A stretch of DNA of 64,000 nt, from assembly GCA_023653785.1 (NCBI GenBank), contig JAMKCH010051436.1, positions 1 to 64,000 on the forward strand, given 5' to 3'. The position numbers and the translations under genes are program-made. Below are positions 48,822-60,994 of the stretch, piece after piece. Position 1 is the stretch's first letter, and each line of letters begins with the position of its first letter. The notes beneath the pieces are model-generated. The model was not told where the DNA came from, did no database searches, and worked only from the letters and a program-made list of their open reading frames with translations. Origin of the DNA: Ophioderma brevispina. Lineage: Eukaryota; Echinodermata; Ophiuroidea; Amphilepidida; Ophiodermatidae.

Positions 48822-49894
48822 ACATAAGACTGTCCCAAAAAAAAAACGATCAATCAAAGGATTTTTTTTTTGGCACAAAAATTAAGTTCATTATCAACTG
48901 GCGTTTTATGATTCTTTTGGATGTGTTCCAGCTTTCATGAGAGTTTTAGTTGGTGTAATTGGGGTCTGGTTCAGGAGTTTTTGCTAATTATCTGAGACCA
49001 GTGGAAAAAACCGTTGGGCCAGTTTCGGCTATCCTGATATAACAAAGTTGCCATGAAAATCATTTCAAGACATTCCTTATTGAAAATTAAAATGACAAAG
49101 TAGGTATAAAGTGCTGCTTCTGTGATATAACATAATTTACAACTTTATAATGTCGCAATGCTAATTAAATATCAGTAGACATTACGAAATCAATTCCAAA
49201 ATAGTCTTGTTGTCTCAGCTTACTCATGGTTTCAGCAGAGGTAGAACCCTAAAACACCTTGTTGAAAAGTAACACATTGAGACCTTTGAACACACCATCC
49301 TTTCCTTTTGCCTCTTGTTGAACACTGGCTTCCTTCATCATATCCTCCCTGGCATCTTGGAGGCAGTGGGAATAGGGGAAGGTAAATTGTCCCCACATTA
49401 GGAGCGTTGTCCCACACATTTGGTCCCTCAACAGACTTGTTAGGACGTTGCATTAGTTCAGCAGTCAAATTCCCAAAATTTCCAAGATTTCATGATTTGT
49501 CCCACTGAGAGTGAGTCCCTCATTGCACCCACAACATAATTAATTCTGGTACTTTCACTGAAAAAATAAGATATTGATTAGTTCAATTGCATGCTAATTT
49601 ACATTCACTCTGTCTGTACAATATCTTTTGTTTGAAAGGGTTTAATCCCACAATGATGCTCACGCATTATACCTTTAGTTTCTTGGACCGTCAGGTGAAA
49701 CTGGCCCAAGTGGTATTTTCTCCTTTGTGTTCAACTGACAAGATCTCCGCTTAGGGCCGATCAAATTGGATGGAATATAAACGAGGATTTAGCTTAGGCT
49801 TTGTCTAACAAAATAAGTAAACATATCTGGCAAAAAGCCGTGTTTATATTTTTCATAATTGTTAGTTTGATTGTATAGTTTTTATTGGATCTGT
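48822..49894. mobile_element. Copy A-specific 1.07-kb insertion, possibly mariner-like
   Basis: Absent from copy B, where TGCCAG joins AGATATAAC-like sequence near 59243. Near the left end, CTGTCCCAAAAAAAAAACGA then TCAATCAAAG resembles the reverse of the right end (CAGATCCAATAAAAACTATA then CAATCAAAC). This is an imperfect inverted repeat reminiscent of mariner ends. No transposase was recognised. It could alternatively be ancestral sequence deleted from copy B. Confidence 0.45.
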
Positions 49895-51208
49895 AGATAT
49901 AACAATCTGTTAAACTTATTATTATCCAAATTGAAAGTTCAGCTCTAAAATTTCTTTGTTATCCAGTGATGCGCAAAGGAGTACAGAACATTGTAGTTCT
50001 TTTTGTAATGGTCAATTACAACACTTGACAAACGAAATATGAAAGTGCTATTTTAGAACATTACAAAATGGATACGTGGCGTTTTTGCGTGGTATGTTAT
50101 TGAACATGATGACGTGGCACCACTCTGTGGAAATAGGACACCTGTGCCTGGTCTGCCGAAAAACAACCCCACAAATTCGATAAAACTAATTTAAAATAAT
50201 AAAAAACAAAACAAGTGAATAATGAAGAACAACACGACTAGGATGTCCCAAATATACCGCAGTGGTAGTAAAGCAATACTCATTGCTATTTTACAAACAC
50301 TTAATGAGATACATAAGTACTTCCTTCTAAATGCTACTAGAATGACGGGAAGGCTATTCTCCGATAAATGTGTTTGAAAAGTGCGTTCCCTGGTCGCTCA
50401 CAGTCATGCACGGTTTAAAGCTTGTTTGTAGTGAGAATTGAATGATTATTGATCTAAATTAGGAGTTATGTTCAAAATGATCAGTTGTAACCGGGCGGAA
50501 AGTATCAAGCAATAAGGCTGGTGATGCATAATGCTTTTTTTTTTTTTTTTTTTGTTTTTTTTTTTTCTTATCGAGGTGCGCAAGCCCAAAAGAGAGCACA
50601 TAAGATACTTGCCTTTTTATCAGCCTCTTTTATGCCCTAATTATAAAGTTCATAACATGATAATATTAGGATTATTAAAGTTTCGTAGAGTTCTCTGAGA
50701 GCATGCATATGTCGCCAATATTGCATCCAGACACGTTACGTTACCATAATTCGAATGGTTACAAATTGCCAAATTTAAACGGTACAAGAATGTTCCCGTA
50801 GGTGATAATCGAGCAGAAGTCAATCGTTATACATTTGGCATAAAAAATCTTGTTTTGAATACAATTTAGGCCTTTTAATGAAACAACCCTTACGTTACAT
50901 TCATACTGCGCCAGATCTTTACCTACTCTCTTGCTAAACGCCGTGAAACAGGAAGTCGAATACCACAAATACTTTGTATGATGGTAAACCTGGTAAGGTA
51001 TCAAGATAAGGCAGTGAAGTTATATGTACTTTTATATATAACGGCACGATTAAGAAAAAACATGTCAGCCAGATACGTTAAACGAGATACGTACCGCCAG
51101 ATAAGTTATTCTTTTATGGATAGACTAATTTGTAATATAAGTATTTAACGTATAGATGTCATCGTGAATTGTCAGCATGGGAACATTGCATTGTAATGAT
51201 TTGTTAAA
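49895..51208. other. Unique part of copy A, no gene seen
   Basis: Collinear with copy B 59255-60990. A poly-T tract interrupted by one G lies at 50537-50567. No conserved reading frame was found. Confidence 0.5.
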
Positions 51209-52018
51209 CACTTAAGTGACCAAGGGGGGGGGGGGGGTTCCTGGGGACCCCAAAATTTGTTTTCGCGATGGCCGCTTTACAGAGTGGGATTTTTGCGCCG
51301 ATTCTTTTTTTTTTTTTGGTAATTGTCTGACTTTTAATGCGCTTCTTTTCTACCAAAATAATTAAAACGGCCAAGCCGTTAATGGTTATAGGGGGGGTCC
51401 CATGGAACCCCCCTTGGGCACTAACGGAAGTCAGTTCAGAATATTTTTAAAAATAAGAATAAGAAACCAAGACCAAAAGCAATTTTTTTTGCTGATATAA
51501 GTTCACACATACGTAAGTAACAATTATTAGTAACATTAAAAAAAGTAACCATTTATGTGCTGAAAAAAAACAATTTTCATCATGGATGGTTGCCAAACCG
51601 TTACTGTACCAAACTCTATGGGAAAATGACGTGTATTTTGGAAATCCGTAAAAAATACAGGATTCCCTAAAACTGCTAGTTTTGTGGTAAATATATGTAA
51701 TTTGGGTCTTCTAGAATAGATATCAACAATAAAATAGTTCAAAATGTTTGGTGTAAGGGCAAGGCTCATTTGAATTGTCCGCTTTTTCCCAATTTTCGCG
51801 TGTTTTGATAAACCCTGTTTGCCCCTAATTTGCAGCCAAAAATACAAATTTCATTTTGTTGCTGATTGGGGTTGTCTTATGACCTTTACATGTGGTATAA
51901 CTTTCGTGCAAAAATTGGCCGAAAGTGGTGTACTTGGGGGGGGGGGGGGTCCCATGGAACCCCTCCCCCCCCCCCCATTGGGCCCCAACGGGAGTGAAAA
52001 CCCCTTGGTCACTTAGTG
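51209..52018. mobile_element. Harbinger-like element with poly-G/poly-C ends, copy 2
   Basis: Left end CACTTAAGTGACCAAGGGGG; right end on the opposite strand CACTAAGTGACCAAGGGG. The module GGTCCCATGGAACCCC, then TTGGGC-C-AACGG-AGT occurs twice, near 51398-51431 and at the right end, as in the copy at 33612-34430. Copy B has the empty site (TTTGTTAACGAAGTAGCTAC near 61594). TAA on both sides suggests a 3-bp duplication, although one extra A separates the left TAA from the end. There is no transposase frame. Confidence 0.8.
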
Positions 52019-52624
52019 TAATGACGCTAGCTACTAAACCTAAATATCTCGGTAAGTATCATGATAAGCTTGAATGGTAACGTATCTGTTACACTTACAA
52101 GTTCATACTTTATTTCAATGCACGCCTAGTAGATGAAACAGATTTAAAAGTTGACACCTTATCAGGGGCGTATCATTCAAATGGATAATTGGTAACGTAT
52201 ATGATTACCCCAAGGGGTTTATACTTTCATTTCAAATGCAGGCCTAAGATGAGACAGCCTGTAAAGGTTGCACCTATAATTTTCCGCTGGCGGGGTCACA
52301 AACGGTGGAGGGGGTAGCAGGGCGAGATGATTTCAAGATTATTTGTCATGCCGGTCTTATTTGAACCATACCGTTTTCCATTCTTGTGGAATTTTATATG
52401 ATAATTACCCATTCATCAATATGCCTATATTCGAGTACACGTGTTTCTGAAAAATAAATTAAAACTCGCAATATTCCTAGGGTTGTAAAAGCATCTGGAA
52501 CTAATTGCTTTTATCCAGATTACATTATTGGCACGTCTCCATTCTAAAGAAAAAGTATTCTTTTATCATCCCAGAACTGCGTCTTATGCTTACCAGCACG
52601 TCTCCATGCTCTGTTCTTATACCA

Positions 52625-53077
52625 CCCAATTCACATTACAGGAACCTGTTATAACTGGTAAATGCTATTGCCTATTCAGCAGGTACCTGTTATAACTGAC
52701 TCAAGTCCGGGGACTCAATGTATACCCGCCATACAGTGCTATCATATCACAATGATTATCGCTTATTCCGTAAAGCTTATATGTAGGATTGAAATCAACA
52801 CCCTCACATCCTTCCTCACTAGTGTAGTGGATAAGAGCATCGATTAAATACAGGTATCACAGGTTCGAATCCAACCATGGCCTTTTTAAAATAATGTATT
52901 TCAAGATTATTTTAGCGTAAAGAGAAACATTACGCGTGTACAGTACGTTAAGGAACAGTAACCCGTTCCACTGGTACCTGCTGTATAGCACTGTATGCAG
53001 TGTATACATTGAGTCAGTTATAACAAATAACTGAATAGCATCTACCAGTTATAAGAGGTTCCTGCTATGTGAATTGG
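52625..53077. mobile_element. Foldback element enclosing a tRNA-like core
   Basis: Left arm CCAATTCACATTACAGGAAC, right arm on the opposite strand CCAATTCACATAGCAGGAAC. Pairing continues over about 110 bp through CTTATAACTGGTA-ATGCTATT, TTATAACTGACTCAA, TGTATAC and CATACAGTGCTAT. The loop of about 200 bp holds a tRNA-like sequence. No coding frame or clear target duplication was found. Confidence 0.75.
52815..52882 (+). repeat. Degenerate tRNA-like sequence with pol III boxes
   Basis: AGTGTAGTGGATAAGAGCAT matches a pol III A box and D arm, and GGTTCGAATCC at 52862-52872 is a canonical B box, at tRNA spacing. The T stem and acceptor stem do not pair properly, so it is not called as a functional tRNA gene. 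A tRNA-derived SINE core is likely. Confidence 0.55.
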
Positions 53078-54775
53078 TTTAAATACATATTGACGACACT
53101 ATAATGCAAAAATTATGTTTGAAATTCATAATGTTAAATGAGTGTGTAGTAACGTATCTGTTAGCTTGTCAAAAGACAGTAAAAAATATGTTAACTTAAG
53201 GTAATTATCGTAAAAAGTGGGATATTGTTTAAGATCACCCATGCATTGCTCCGTATAATGAATGTTGGATTTGGACAAATATCATTTGGTTTATCAGAAA
53301 GTTATGTTTTCGGACACGCTGTATGTTTAAAATTTTCATTCAAAACTAGAATGCATAAAAGATACAGATATACGATTGAAAGGGACAATAAAGTATTTCC
53401 CTTGGTTTGCAGGCAAATATGATCGTGACAAGTAATAAACACATTAATCATACACTTTCCACATTTCTTTGAGAGGAAGAAAGGCCATATTTGGCAGCAT
53501 AAGACATCGATAAACATCAATACTGGAGAGTGAGAAGAAGAAACTTCTTACACGTGTTAGCTTGTAAACAAACACCCGTAGCAACGCGCGATTGAATTGA
53601 AGGTGGTAAGACCCTGGGGTTCAGAACCCGGGATATAATCTGCCTTCATTAGTCTGCACCTCGGAAAAAATGATAGATCTTTAGCTTTATTTTATTGTGT
53701 TCTTTAATGTGTTCACCATCTTGAAAAAAAGTGAAGTAAACCTATCTGCTCTGTAAAATCGTGCATTGTTTGTTCAGAAACAACTTCAAAATTGAGACCT
53801 CAAGGATGTTGGCAGACTTCTATTCAAAGGTCATTGTCAGACTTCGATTTAAACGTACTCTACACTTTTAACGTCAAAGATATAGATTTGTGTAACGGGT
53901 TTTGCTTTTCCTGTTCACACAAACATTTCACGAAAACAGACAGATGTCAGATTTAAGTGAAGTGTCTCAACTTATTTGGATCTATAGGCAAAACCGTAAA
54001 TTGGAGATCTCAAGGTTCAGATCTCGAAAAATAACAGATAACAGGGTGATTATTAAATATTTAAAACAATTCTAATTGATGATTCAAGTGAAAAAGCATG
54101 TGGATAATAACAATGTGGTAATATTACATTACTGATGATGTAATGACATACTATTATTGACAAATGCAATTCTAAAGAAATCCAATGTATAATGTAGAAA
54201 ATACCAGAAGACTTATCGAAAGCTTTACCTTGGTCCGCACTCTGATATTTGTTTCTATTTCATCAGATATCCTCTAGATGAGGTTATTTCAAAATTGCAT
54301 TAACAATTATAGTGTATTTTGATGTTATGAACAAATGCTTGTCACTGTTCACCCTAGGACACTGTGTTGTATTGCTTGTACGTTTACAAACAGAAAGTTA
54401 AAAATCCAACGGTTTTGAGGCAAATTAGGTACATGGACGAGGCTCTGAACCACCAAAATGCTCCTTTGATAATTATCTGGCAATAAATTCCTTTACCCTG
54501 CATATTGTTTTGTCGTAAGAGTATAAATACCTTCAAGTTTTGGTAGGTGAATTAAGAATAATTTGATCTAGAATAACTCACGATAGTTACTCAAATCACC
54601 GAGAGACACTGCAGATTTTGTTTGAGGTAACTTTGCAATATTGAAATGTCTATTTTGGCAAGTTGAGACTCAACTTGTTTTTCTTAATTACATATTAGAT
54701 AGGAAGGTCTTGATTTACTAATATTAAACCTCGTCTAACCAGGCTATTTTTGTGTAACACAACTAACCAGAGGGG

Positions 54776-54951
54776 GTTTGTGGCAGGTGAGGAGATATGG
54801 TCCTCCGGGCTCACAGTCCGGGAACAATGGTGAACAATAGGGCAATCGATTCAGTTGACTCTTCACGCAACATTAGTTTCACGCTTTATTCCGTTGTCCG
54901 TCTAGGAGCTCGGACTATATGATACCTGCCGGACTATGATTACTTTCACAG
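54776..54951 (+). mobile_element. Short DNA element, family 1, copy 3
   Basis: Contains GGAGATATGGTCCTCCGGGC, AATGGTGAACAATAGGGCAA and TTGACTCTTCACGCAACATT in the same order as the copies at 19222 (opposite strand) and 9962. It ends with CCGGACTATGATTACTTTCA. The corresponding place in copy A (after GGCTATTTTTGT near 37290) lacks it, so it inserted after the duplication. Confidence 0.75.
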
Positions 54952-55196
54952 TTACAACTCGCCATTGCACATGTACCCCAGAAGATATACTTATTAAACG
55001 ATAACAATGTGTGTATCACCTGCGACACTCTTCACACCTGTTTTTACTAAGGCGGGAAATTCGAACACGTATCAAGAGCCACGGGGCTCATGATACATGT
55101 TTGGACACATCGACCAGTCAACGTGTTCAGTTAATTTAATACTTCTATAGCGAAATGGTGTCTTCGCTGACGAATAGGTAGTACCAAACACAAATC

Positions 55197-55198
<2 letters not shown>

Positions 55199-55229
<31 letters not shown>
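55199..55229. repeat. (CT)n microsatellite
   Basis: About 30 bp of CT repeats. The copy A counterpart (near 43036) is only TCTGTCTCTC, so the repeat expanded in copy B or shrank in A. Confidence 0.9.
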
Positions 55230-55232
<3 letters not shown>

Positions 55233-56142
55233 CTCTTAATTGTAAACAATCACCTGCACAATATGCCAATGAACAGGGAGATTGTGAACCCGAATGCAAT
55301 ATAATACCTTATTATTAAATGCTACGAGAACTTTAGATAGTATTATAAATCGCTCATTGAAAATGTTCCCGTTATGCGTTAACGCGCCTGATGTTAAGAA
55401 CCAGAATCTGCCCATTAATGTCATTGTACTCGCTAATATCTTCAAAGGAAGTCCTGCAGGTTTTTAAAATGTCGAGCATTGACTAGGCAACTTGCAAAGT
55501 GGAGGTGTATGTTTACGTTAAATGCCATGTAGGGTACGACACACATACCATTGATCAGGATCAATATCTCACTCAGAGAGATTAGGAAAGGTTAGCCTCC
55601 TAAACACCTGCAAAAAGCTTAAGTATTTCAAGTATGTTAGCATAACAATAGCCCTTAGCGTTCTACGCGCTTATGTGGCATCAATGGTACCTATTGACAT
55701 CAATATGATACCTCAAGCAATTATCTTTGACAGTTCCTGTTCGCAATGAAGACGTTTAAAAGGGGAATTCTTATTCTGATAAGCTGATAGCCAGGTAGGT
55801 GATGTGGTTGACAAATAACGTTTGTTTATTTAAGGGTGGTGTCCTTCAATGAAAGATATTCAAACACATACTACATTAAACCTATACCACATCAACTTTC
55901 AGTAATTTGAAAGCATGTAATAATTCTGATTTGAAAAAAAAAAACAACAACAAAAACAATTTGTTGCTGGTGCTTTCCCTCAAGGATGTTACCTGTTGAG
56001 ATCAATGAGGTGTATCACTTACAATCATTGGAACAAGTTTTTGAACACTGGATTCACCAGGGTCCCAATTTATGTGTGAATTTAGAATGGCTTACAAATC
56101 AGAATGTTGGCTCTGGGGAACTAAAACTAGACATATCAAATA

Positions 56143-56334
56143 GACCGTATCCAATATGACGTCAGCCACCAGACATGTTGGTGGACAATTGCATACATTC
56201 CAGGACTACAATACATTCAGCTGTCAATCGATTCATGTTCAGCGATTGCACAGGGATCATTGACAGGTGAATGTATTGTAGTACTGGAATGCGTCTATCT
56301 TGTCCACCGACATGGCTGGCTATTGAATACGGTC
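56143..56334. mobile_element. 192-bp foldback element with TA flanks
   Basis: Left end GACCGTATCCAATATGACGT, right end on the opposite strand GACCGTATTCAATAGCCAGC. Pairing covers nearly the full length, including CATTCCAG-ACTACAATACA and CAGCGATTGCAC. TA lies on both sides. The copy A site (ATCCAATTAACACAC near 46301-46315) is empty. The TA target fits a Tc1/mariner-type MITE. Confidence 0.85.
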
Positions 56335-59300
56335 TATTAGCACACTTCCACCCACTGGAATCAATGTTGGTACACTTCGGCGAACTGGAAACATTGCATA
56401 AGGAGTGACGTTTCAACCGAGCAGTCAAAAAGTGTTCAAAGACTATTTCCAGGATTGTAGCACCTGTCAGATTAATATATGTAAATATGTCGATAGAAAC
56501 AGCAAACACAATGATGTGCACGGTATGTGAGTTGATGACGTGCTTTAAAAACATTGTCGATAAACATTGTCAGGTGCATAAAGAAGGACGGCAATGTCAT
56601 TGCCACCAAGCAGTAGACAATTACAAATAAAGATATATTGATTTCTCTGGCATTTTCCTATAATGTAAATAATCCAACTACTATCACAGAGGTGGAATGA
56701 TTATGCTATGAGTTATATAGTTTATTTGATATTGTTTTCCTTTGTAAGCGTAAAAAGATTGGCTGATATTATGAAAGGGAGTCTAAGGTGTTTAAACAAG
56801 GGTTAGTCCTACTTTGAAAGGTGAAATACATAATCTATATACATTTTCTTATTTAGAATGACCCAATGAACGATTTAAAACCAGTTTTAACAAGATCGGA
56901 CCATTCTATAAATAATGACCTTGAACTGACTTGAGCCTATTGTACTAAAACAACAGATCGTAAATATAGCAAACTATACCTTCTTAGAAACCTTATGAAC
57001 AACCGAACGGATTGGTATATATTTTAAAACAATATAAACACTTTTATTGTTTACCCCTGTACACATTTTCCCCCTTATAAAACACCCAAGAACACATTTT
57101 TAAAAATGACACCCAAATTCTCCATGGAATTCTGTATTGGAAAAATATCGGTCTCAAACTTGTTTATGAAAAAAAAAAAAAAAAAAAAATATATCAACTA
57201 CATTTCCCCATGTACTACTATGGGATTTATGTGTATACATCTGATCAAAAGAATGTTATTTGTTACCATCTTCCACCACACTGTGCCGTTCTTTCATACT
57301 TAAGTCTTATTAAATGGGCCTGGACATTTGTTTCTGGGTTATTGGTAAACCGTTGACTTACAATGTAATACCTTAGGCTTTGCACCGTATGTACGCATCA
57401 AATTAAACGGGCACAAATTCGCATGCTTTAAGCGCGCTTATTAGTATTCCAACTACTTCTCATTTGGTGTTTTACATGTGTGCTCTATATCTTGGATACA
57501 GTTGAAGCGAGTCCCACAAAGAAAATGCTCTTAGAAATGCTGTAAACAAGCGAAGATTTAACAATATTTCCACAATAAGATGATTTATTCTTTGGAGGTT
57601 TACGCACACTTGATGACAACGTTAAGATTTCTGTTTGAAGGTAATGCTAGAGTTCAAAGATGTTATCTATATTTTGGCATCTGAAAGGAATTTTATGCGA
57701 ACTCGGTATTTGTCAAAGTTTTAACCGTTCTGTTTTATTCATTGCAAAACCTGGTCAAGTCCTAATAAAAACAAACCTGTTGAATCACTAAAAAGCATTA
57801 GCTAAGAATAGGTAACTGATTATGACGATAACAAGACTTTGAGTACAGTTTCAAATGCATAGTATTACAAGTTATGCCGTCTTTTCAGAAACTGTTGCTG
57901 TGTAGAGAGCCCGTGGTTATTGTACATTATGCATTCAAATTATTATATTTTAGATAGAGGCAGAATTGTGTATACTCAATTGACTTTGTGCTGATTGTTT
58001 CTCATGCTTGGGGACACAAACGGTACATTTAACAGGAGTTAACGACTCATTGAGTCGCTTTCAGGGGCGGATTTATGTGGTACGTAGGTAATTGGCTACC
58101 AGGAGCCCACTTTGGGGACCTATACCACAGGTTTTCCACAGATTTGAACATTTTTGTGGATCTCAACAAAATAGAAGTACAAATAAATATCAAACCCTAT
58201 ACAATATCAGCATATTGACACAATGCATTCTGATTTCATTTAATACCGATTAACAAAAATGTTCAATGTTAGTGAGGAAAGATGTCGGAATGAGAATAAA
58301 ATTTTATTGGTAAAGCGAACTACAAATCATTTGTGCAAACTTGAATTGATGTTCAAATGTGTCAAGAACTACACTAACACAAAGGATTTAAAAATCCGTT
58401 GTCAGGTTTGGAGTGTATGAAATCCAACCCGGTACCTGCTATGTGGATACGGGTTGCAACCTGTATCCCAAAAGATATCGCCTAAACTCGTTTTAAAGAA
58501 TAATTAGATAATGTATATAAATGATATTTTGTAAACCTAAGAAAAACTCGTAGCCACTCGAAGACACACTCTAGATCCATTCGTGAAGCAAAAAAATGAA
58601 AAACAAAGTTTTGAATAATTTTAATTAAAAGCTTAAAAGCTCTAGCTCATAAAATATATACACTACAACATTAGTAATAATATGGTCTCAGGAACATCTT
58701 GCGCTCTTTAATCCGTTTACACCAATTGTAATGATTCTTTCTCGGTCATTTTAAATTTTGAAGCCGATTATAAAAGTTGTAGAGGCAACACTTTAACTCA
58801 ATAGCAGCTCAAAACAATACGCATACATATATTCTTAACGTAATGCATCCTGAAAGCAGGATTTCAATGTACGGCAGTCTTCCAGTTAGCAAATTTCGTT
58901 TCGGTCTAACAATTTAATCAAAAAATCTCACCCAGCATCTTTAACAATACTCCAATAAGTTGAAATTTTAACCGTTCCTGTCTACTTGAAACGTCAGGCA
59001 ATAACATCGGATACCCGTTTAAGAATTCATTGCGCTGAATGCATGCAGTTTATATTTAATCTTTCTAATTGCCATCTGACGAATATCAATACGTATGGGA
59101 AATGTAACGGAGATGCATTTTGTTTGATCAGGTAGAGAATGAAGCACGTCCTGAGGATTTGATGCATTGATAAGAATTTCAGAAGAAGTGTGATTTGCAT
59201 CGATAAGAAGTTCACGAAGTATAGAAAAGTTTTACGTGCTGCCAGAGATAGATATAACAAATTGTTAAACTTATTATTATTCAATTTGAAAGTTCAGCTC

Positions 59301-59952
59301 TAAGATTTCATTGTTATCCAGTGATGGCTCAAAGGAGTACAGAAGCATTGTAGTTCTTTATTGTAATAGGTCAATTACTACATTTTCAAACGTAATATGT
59401 AATGTGATATTTTCAGAACATTACAAAATGGATACGTGGCGTTTTTGCGTGGTATATTATTTGAACTTGATTGACGTGTAACCAATTTGTGGAAATAGTA
59501 CACAATTCTGTGGCCTGGTCTGCGAAAAAACAGCCCACAAATGTCATGAAAATAATTATAAAATAATTAAGAAAGCAAGGTGTTAATAAAGGAAAGAACA
59601 ACACAATTGGGAATGTCCAAATATACGCAGTGCGTAGTTAAAGCATATAATTATTTGCTATTTGCAATAGTTAATGAGAACATAAGTACATTCTTTCTAA
59701 TGCTAATATAATGCAGAAGGGCTATTCTCAGATAAAGTGTTCAAAAAGTGATTTTTCCTGTCGCACACAGTCATGCATGGTTTAAAGCTTGCTTTGATCG
59801 TTAAGAATGAATGTTTATTAATGTAAATTATACTTAGGAGTTATGTTTTCAAAATGAACGGGACTAGAGGTTGTTTAACTTGGCAAGAAAGTATTACGCG
59901 ATAAGGCTGATGATGCAACATTCTTGCTTTTCGCCATGTCGCCAGCCCAAAA

Positions 59953-60408
59953 CCGTTCTTTAAAATGTGTCCTTGCTCCATAATTTAAAGTCCATAATTT
60001 AAAGTTTATATCAGTACTAATTGTGCTTAAAATACCATCAATACAAATTTTCTTGGAATATAACATACTGCTAGTACTGCTAGTAATATTGAATGATATT
60101 CCAAATTAATCAAATCATTTATGAATTGCTGGCGTATGTTTACCGAATTTAGATTTTTGGGGCTCGTCTTCGTCTACGGTGCTTGTCAATTGTTTCTTTT
60201 TTATGTGGTTTTGTTTTTCTATTTTAATTTTAATGTGAAACTTAGCATAAGTAGGGGGTGACCCATTCTGGCCTTATTGGCCTTTTGTTTACCTCCTTCC
60301 ATATCACCTCACCTTTTATGTCTAGATTTTATGTATTTTAGAGGATTATGTATGTCATTTTGTATGTGATATTGGAAAATAAAGTTGATTTGATTTGATT
60401 ATGTACAA
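59953..60408 (+). mobile_element. LINE 3' end with TTGAT tail
   Basis: This block splits GCCCAAA and AAGAGCACATA, which are adjacent in copy A (50583-50602). It ends in AATAAAGTTGATTTGATTTG followed by ATT, a short pentamer tail typical of CR1/L2-type LINE 3' ends. No RT frame is included, consistent with extreme 5' truncation. The 5' limit is approximate. Confidence 0.65.
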
Positions 60409-60994
60409 AAGAGCACATATCACAGATTACATTGCCTTTTATAAGCATCTATTATGCCCTAATTATAAGTTCAAAACATGATAATATTAGATTATTAAAG
60501 TTTCCCAAGAGTTCTCTGAGAGCATGTCGCCAATATTGCAACCAGATACATCACCATAATTCGAATGGATATAAAATTGCGAAAATTAACGGTACAAGAA
60601 TGTGATAATCGAGCAGATGTCAATGTTATATTATAATTATACATGTTTTGCATGAACATTCCGGTTTTGAAGTAACAATTATTAATGAACAAAATCCCTT
60701 AAGTTACTTTCATACTGCGCCAGATACGTTACCTACCTCCCGCTGCGCTCTTGCTAAACGCCGTGATATATGAAGTCGAATACCACGCCATACTTTAGTA
60801 TGATGGTAATACCTGGTAAGATATAGAGATTAAGTCAGAGAAGTTATGTACTTTTTGTTTATAATATAAACGCACGATTAAGAAAAAAATGTCAGCCAGA
60901 TACGTTACACGAGATACGCCAGATATGTTACGGTATTAATTTATTGGATAGCGCAATATAAAGGTAATTGGAATATAATACAGCTATTATTTAA

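Larger units (their letters stand above)
35610..52455 (+). repeat. Segmental duplication, copy A
   Basis: Sequence from AATGTTGGATTTTGACAAAT at about 35612 to the TTCATCAATATGCCTATATT region at about 52430 is paralogous, in order and orientation, to 53262-61950. Matching anchors include TTTTCGGACACGCTGTAT (35660/53309), GTTCACCATCTTGAAAAAAA (36029/53710), ATCAAGAGCCACGGGG (37397/55070), GGCATCAATGGTACCTATTG (43478/55677), GGATACGTGGCGTTTTTGCG (50070/59431) and CGTATAGATGTCATCGTG (51149/61546). Substitutions and small indels are frequent. Large differences are explained by insertions at 37510-43014, 43627-46025, 48822-49894 and 51209-52018, plus an extra stretch of about 300 bp near 36870-37175. 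No gene was recognised in the unique parts. Confidence 0.9.
52456..53261. other. Spacer between the two duplication copies
   Basis: About 0.8 kb with no counterpart found after the end of copy B. Over half is the foldback element at 52625-53077. Confidence 0.5.

Noticed and set aside
48607..48825. Minus-strand frame shared with 59027-59284 as a conserved gene
   Set aside because: The shared residues reflect near-identical DNA in the segmental duplication. The frames diverge outside that block and no domain is recognised.
52815..52882. A functional tRNA gene
   Set aside because: A and B boxes are present, but acceptor and T stems do not pair, and the sequence sits in the loop of a foldback element.
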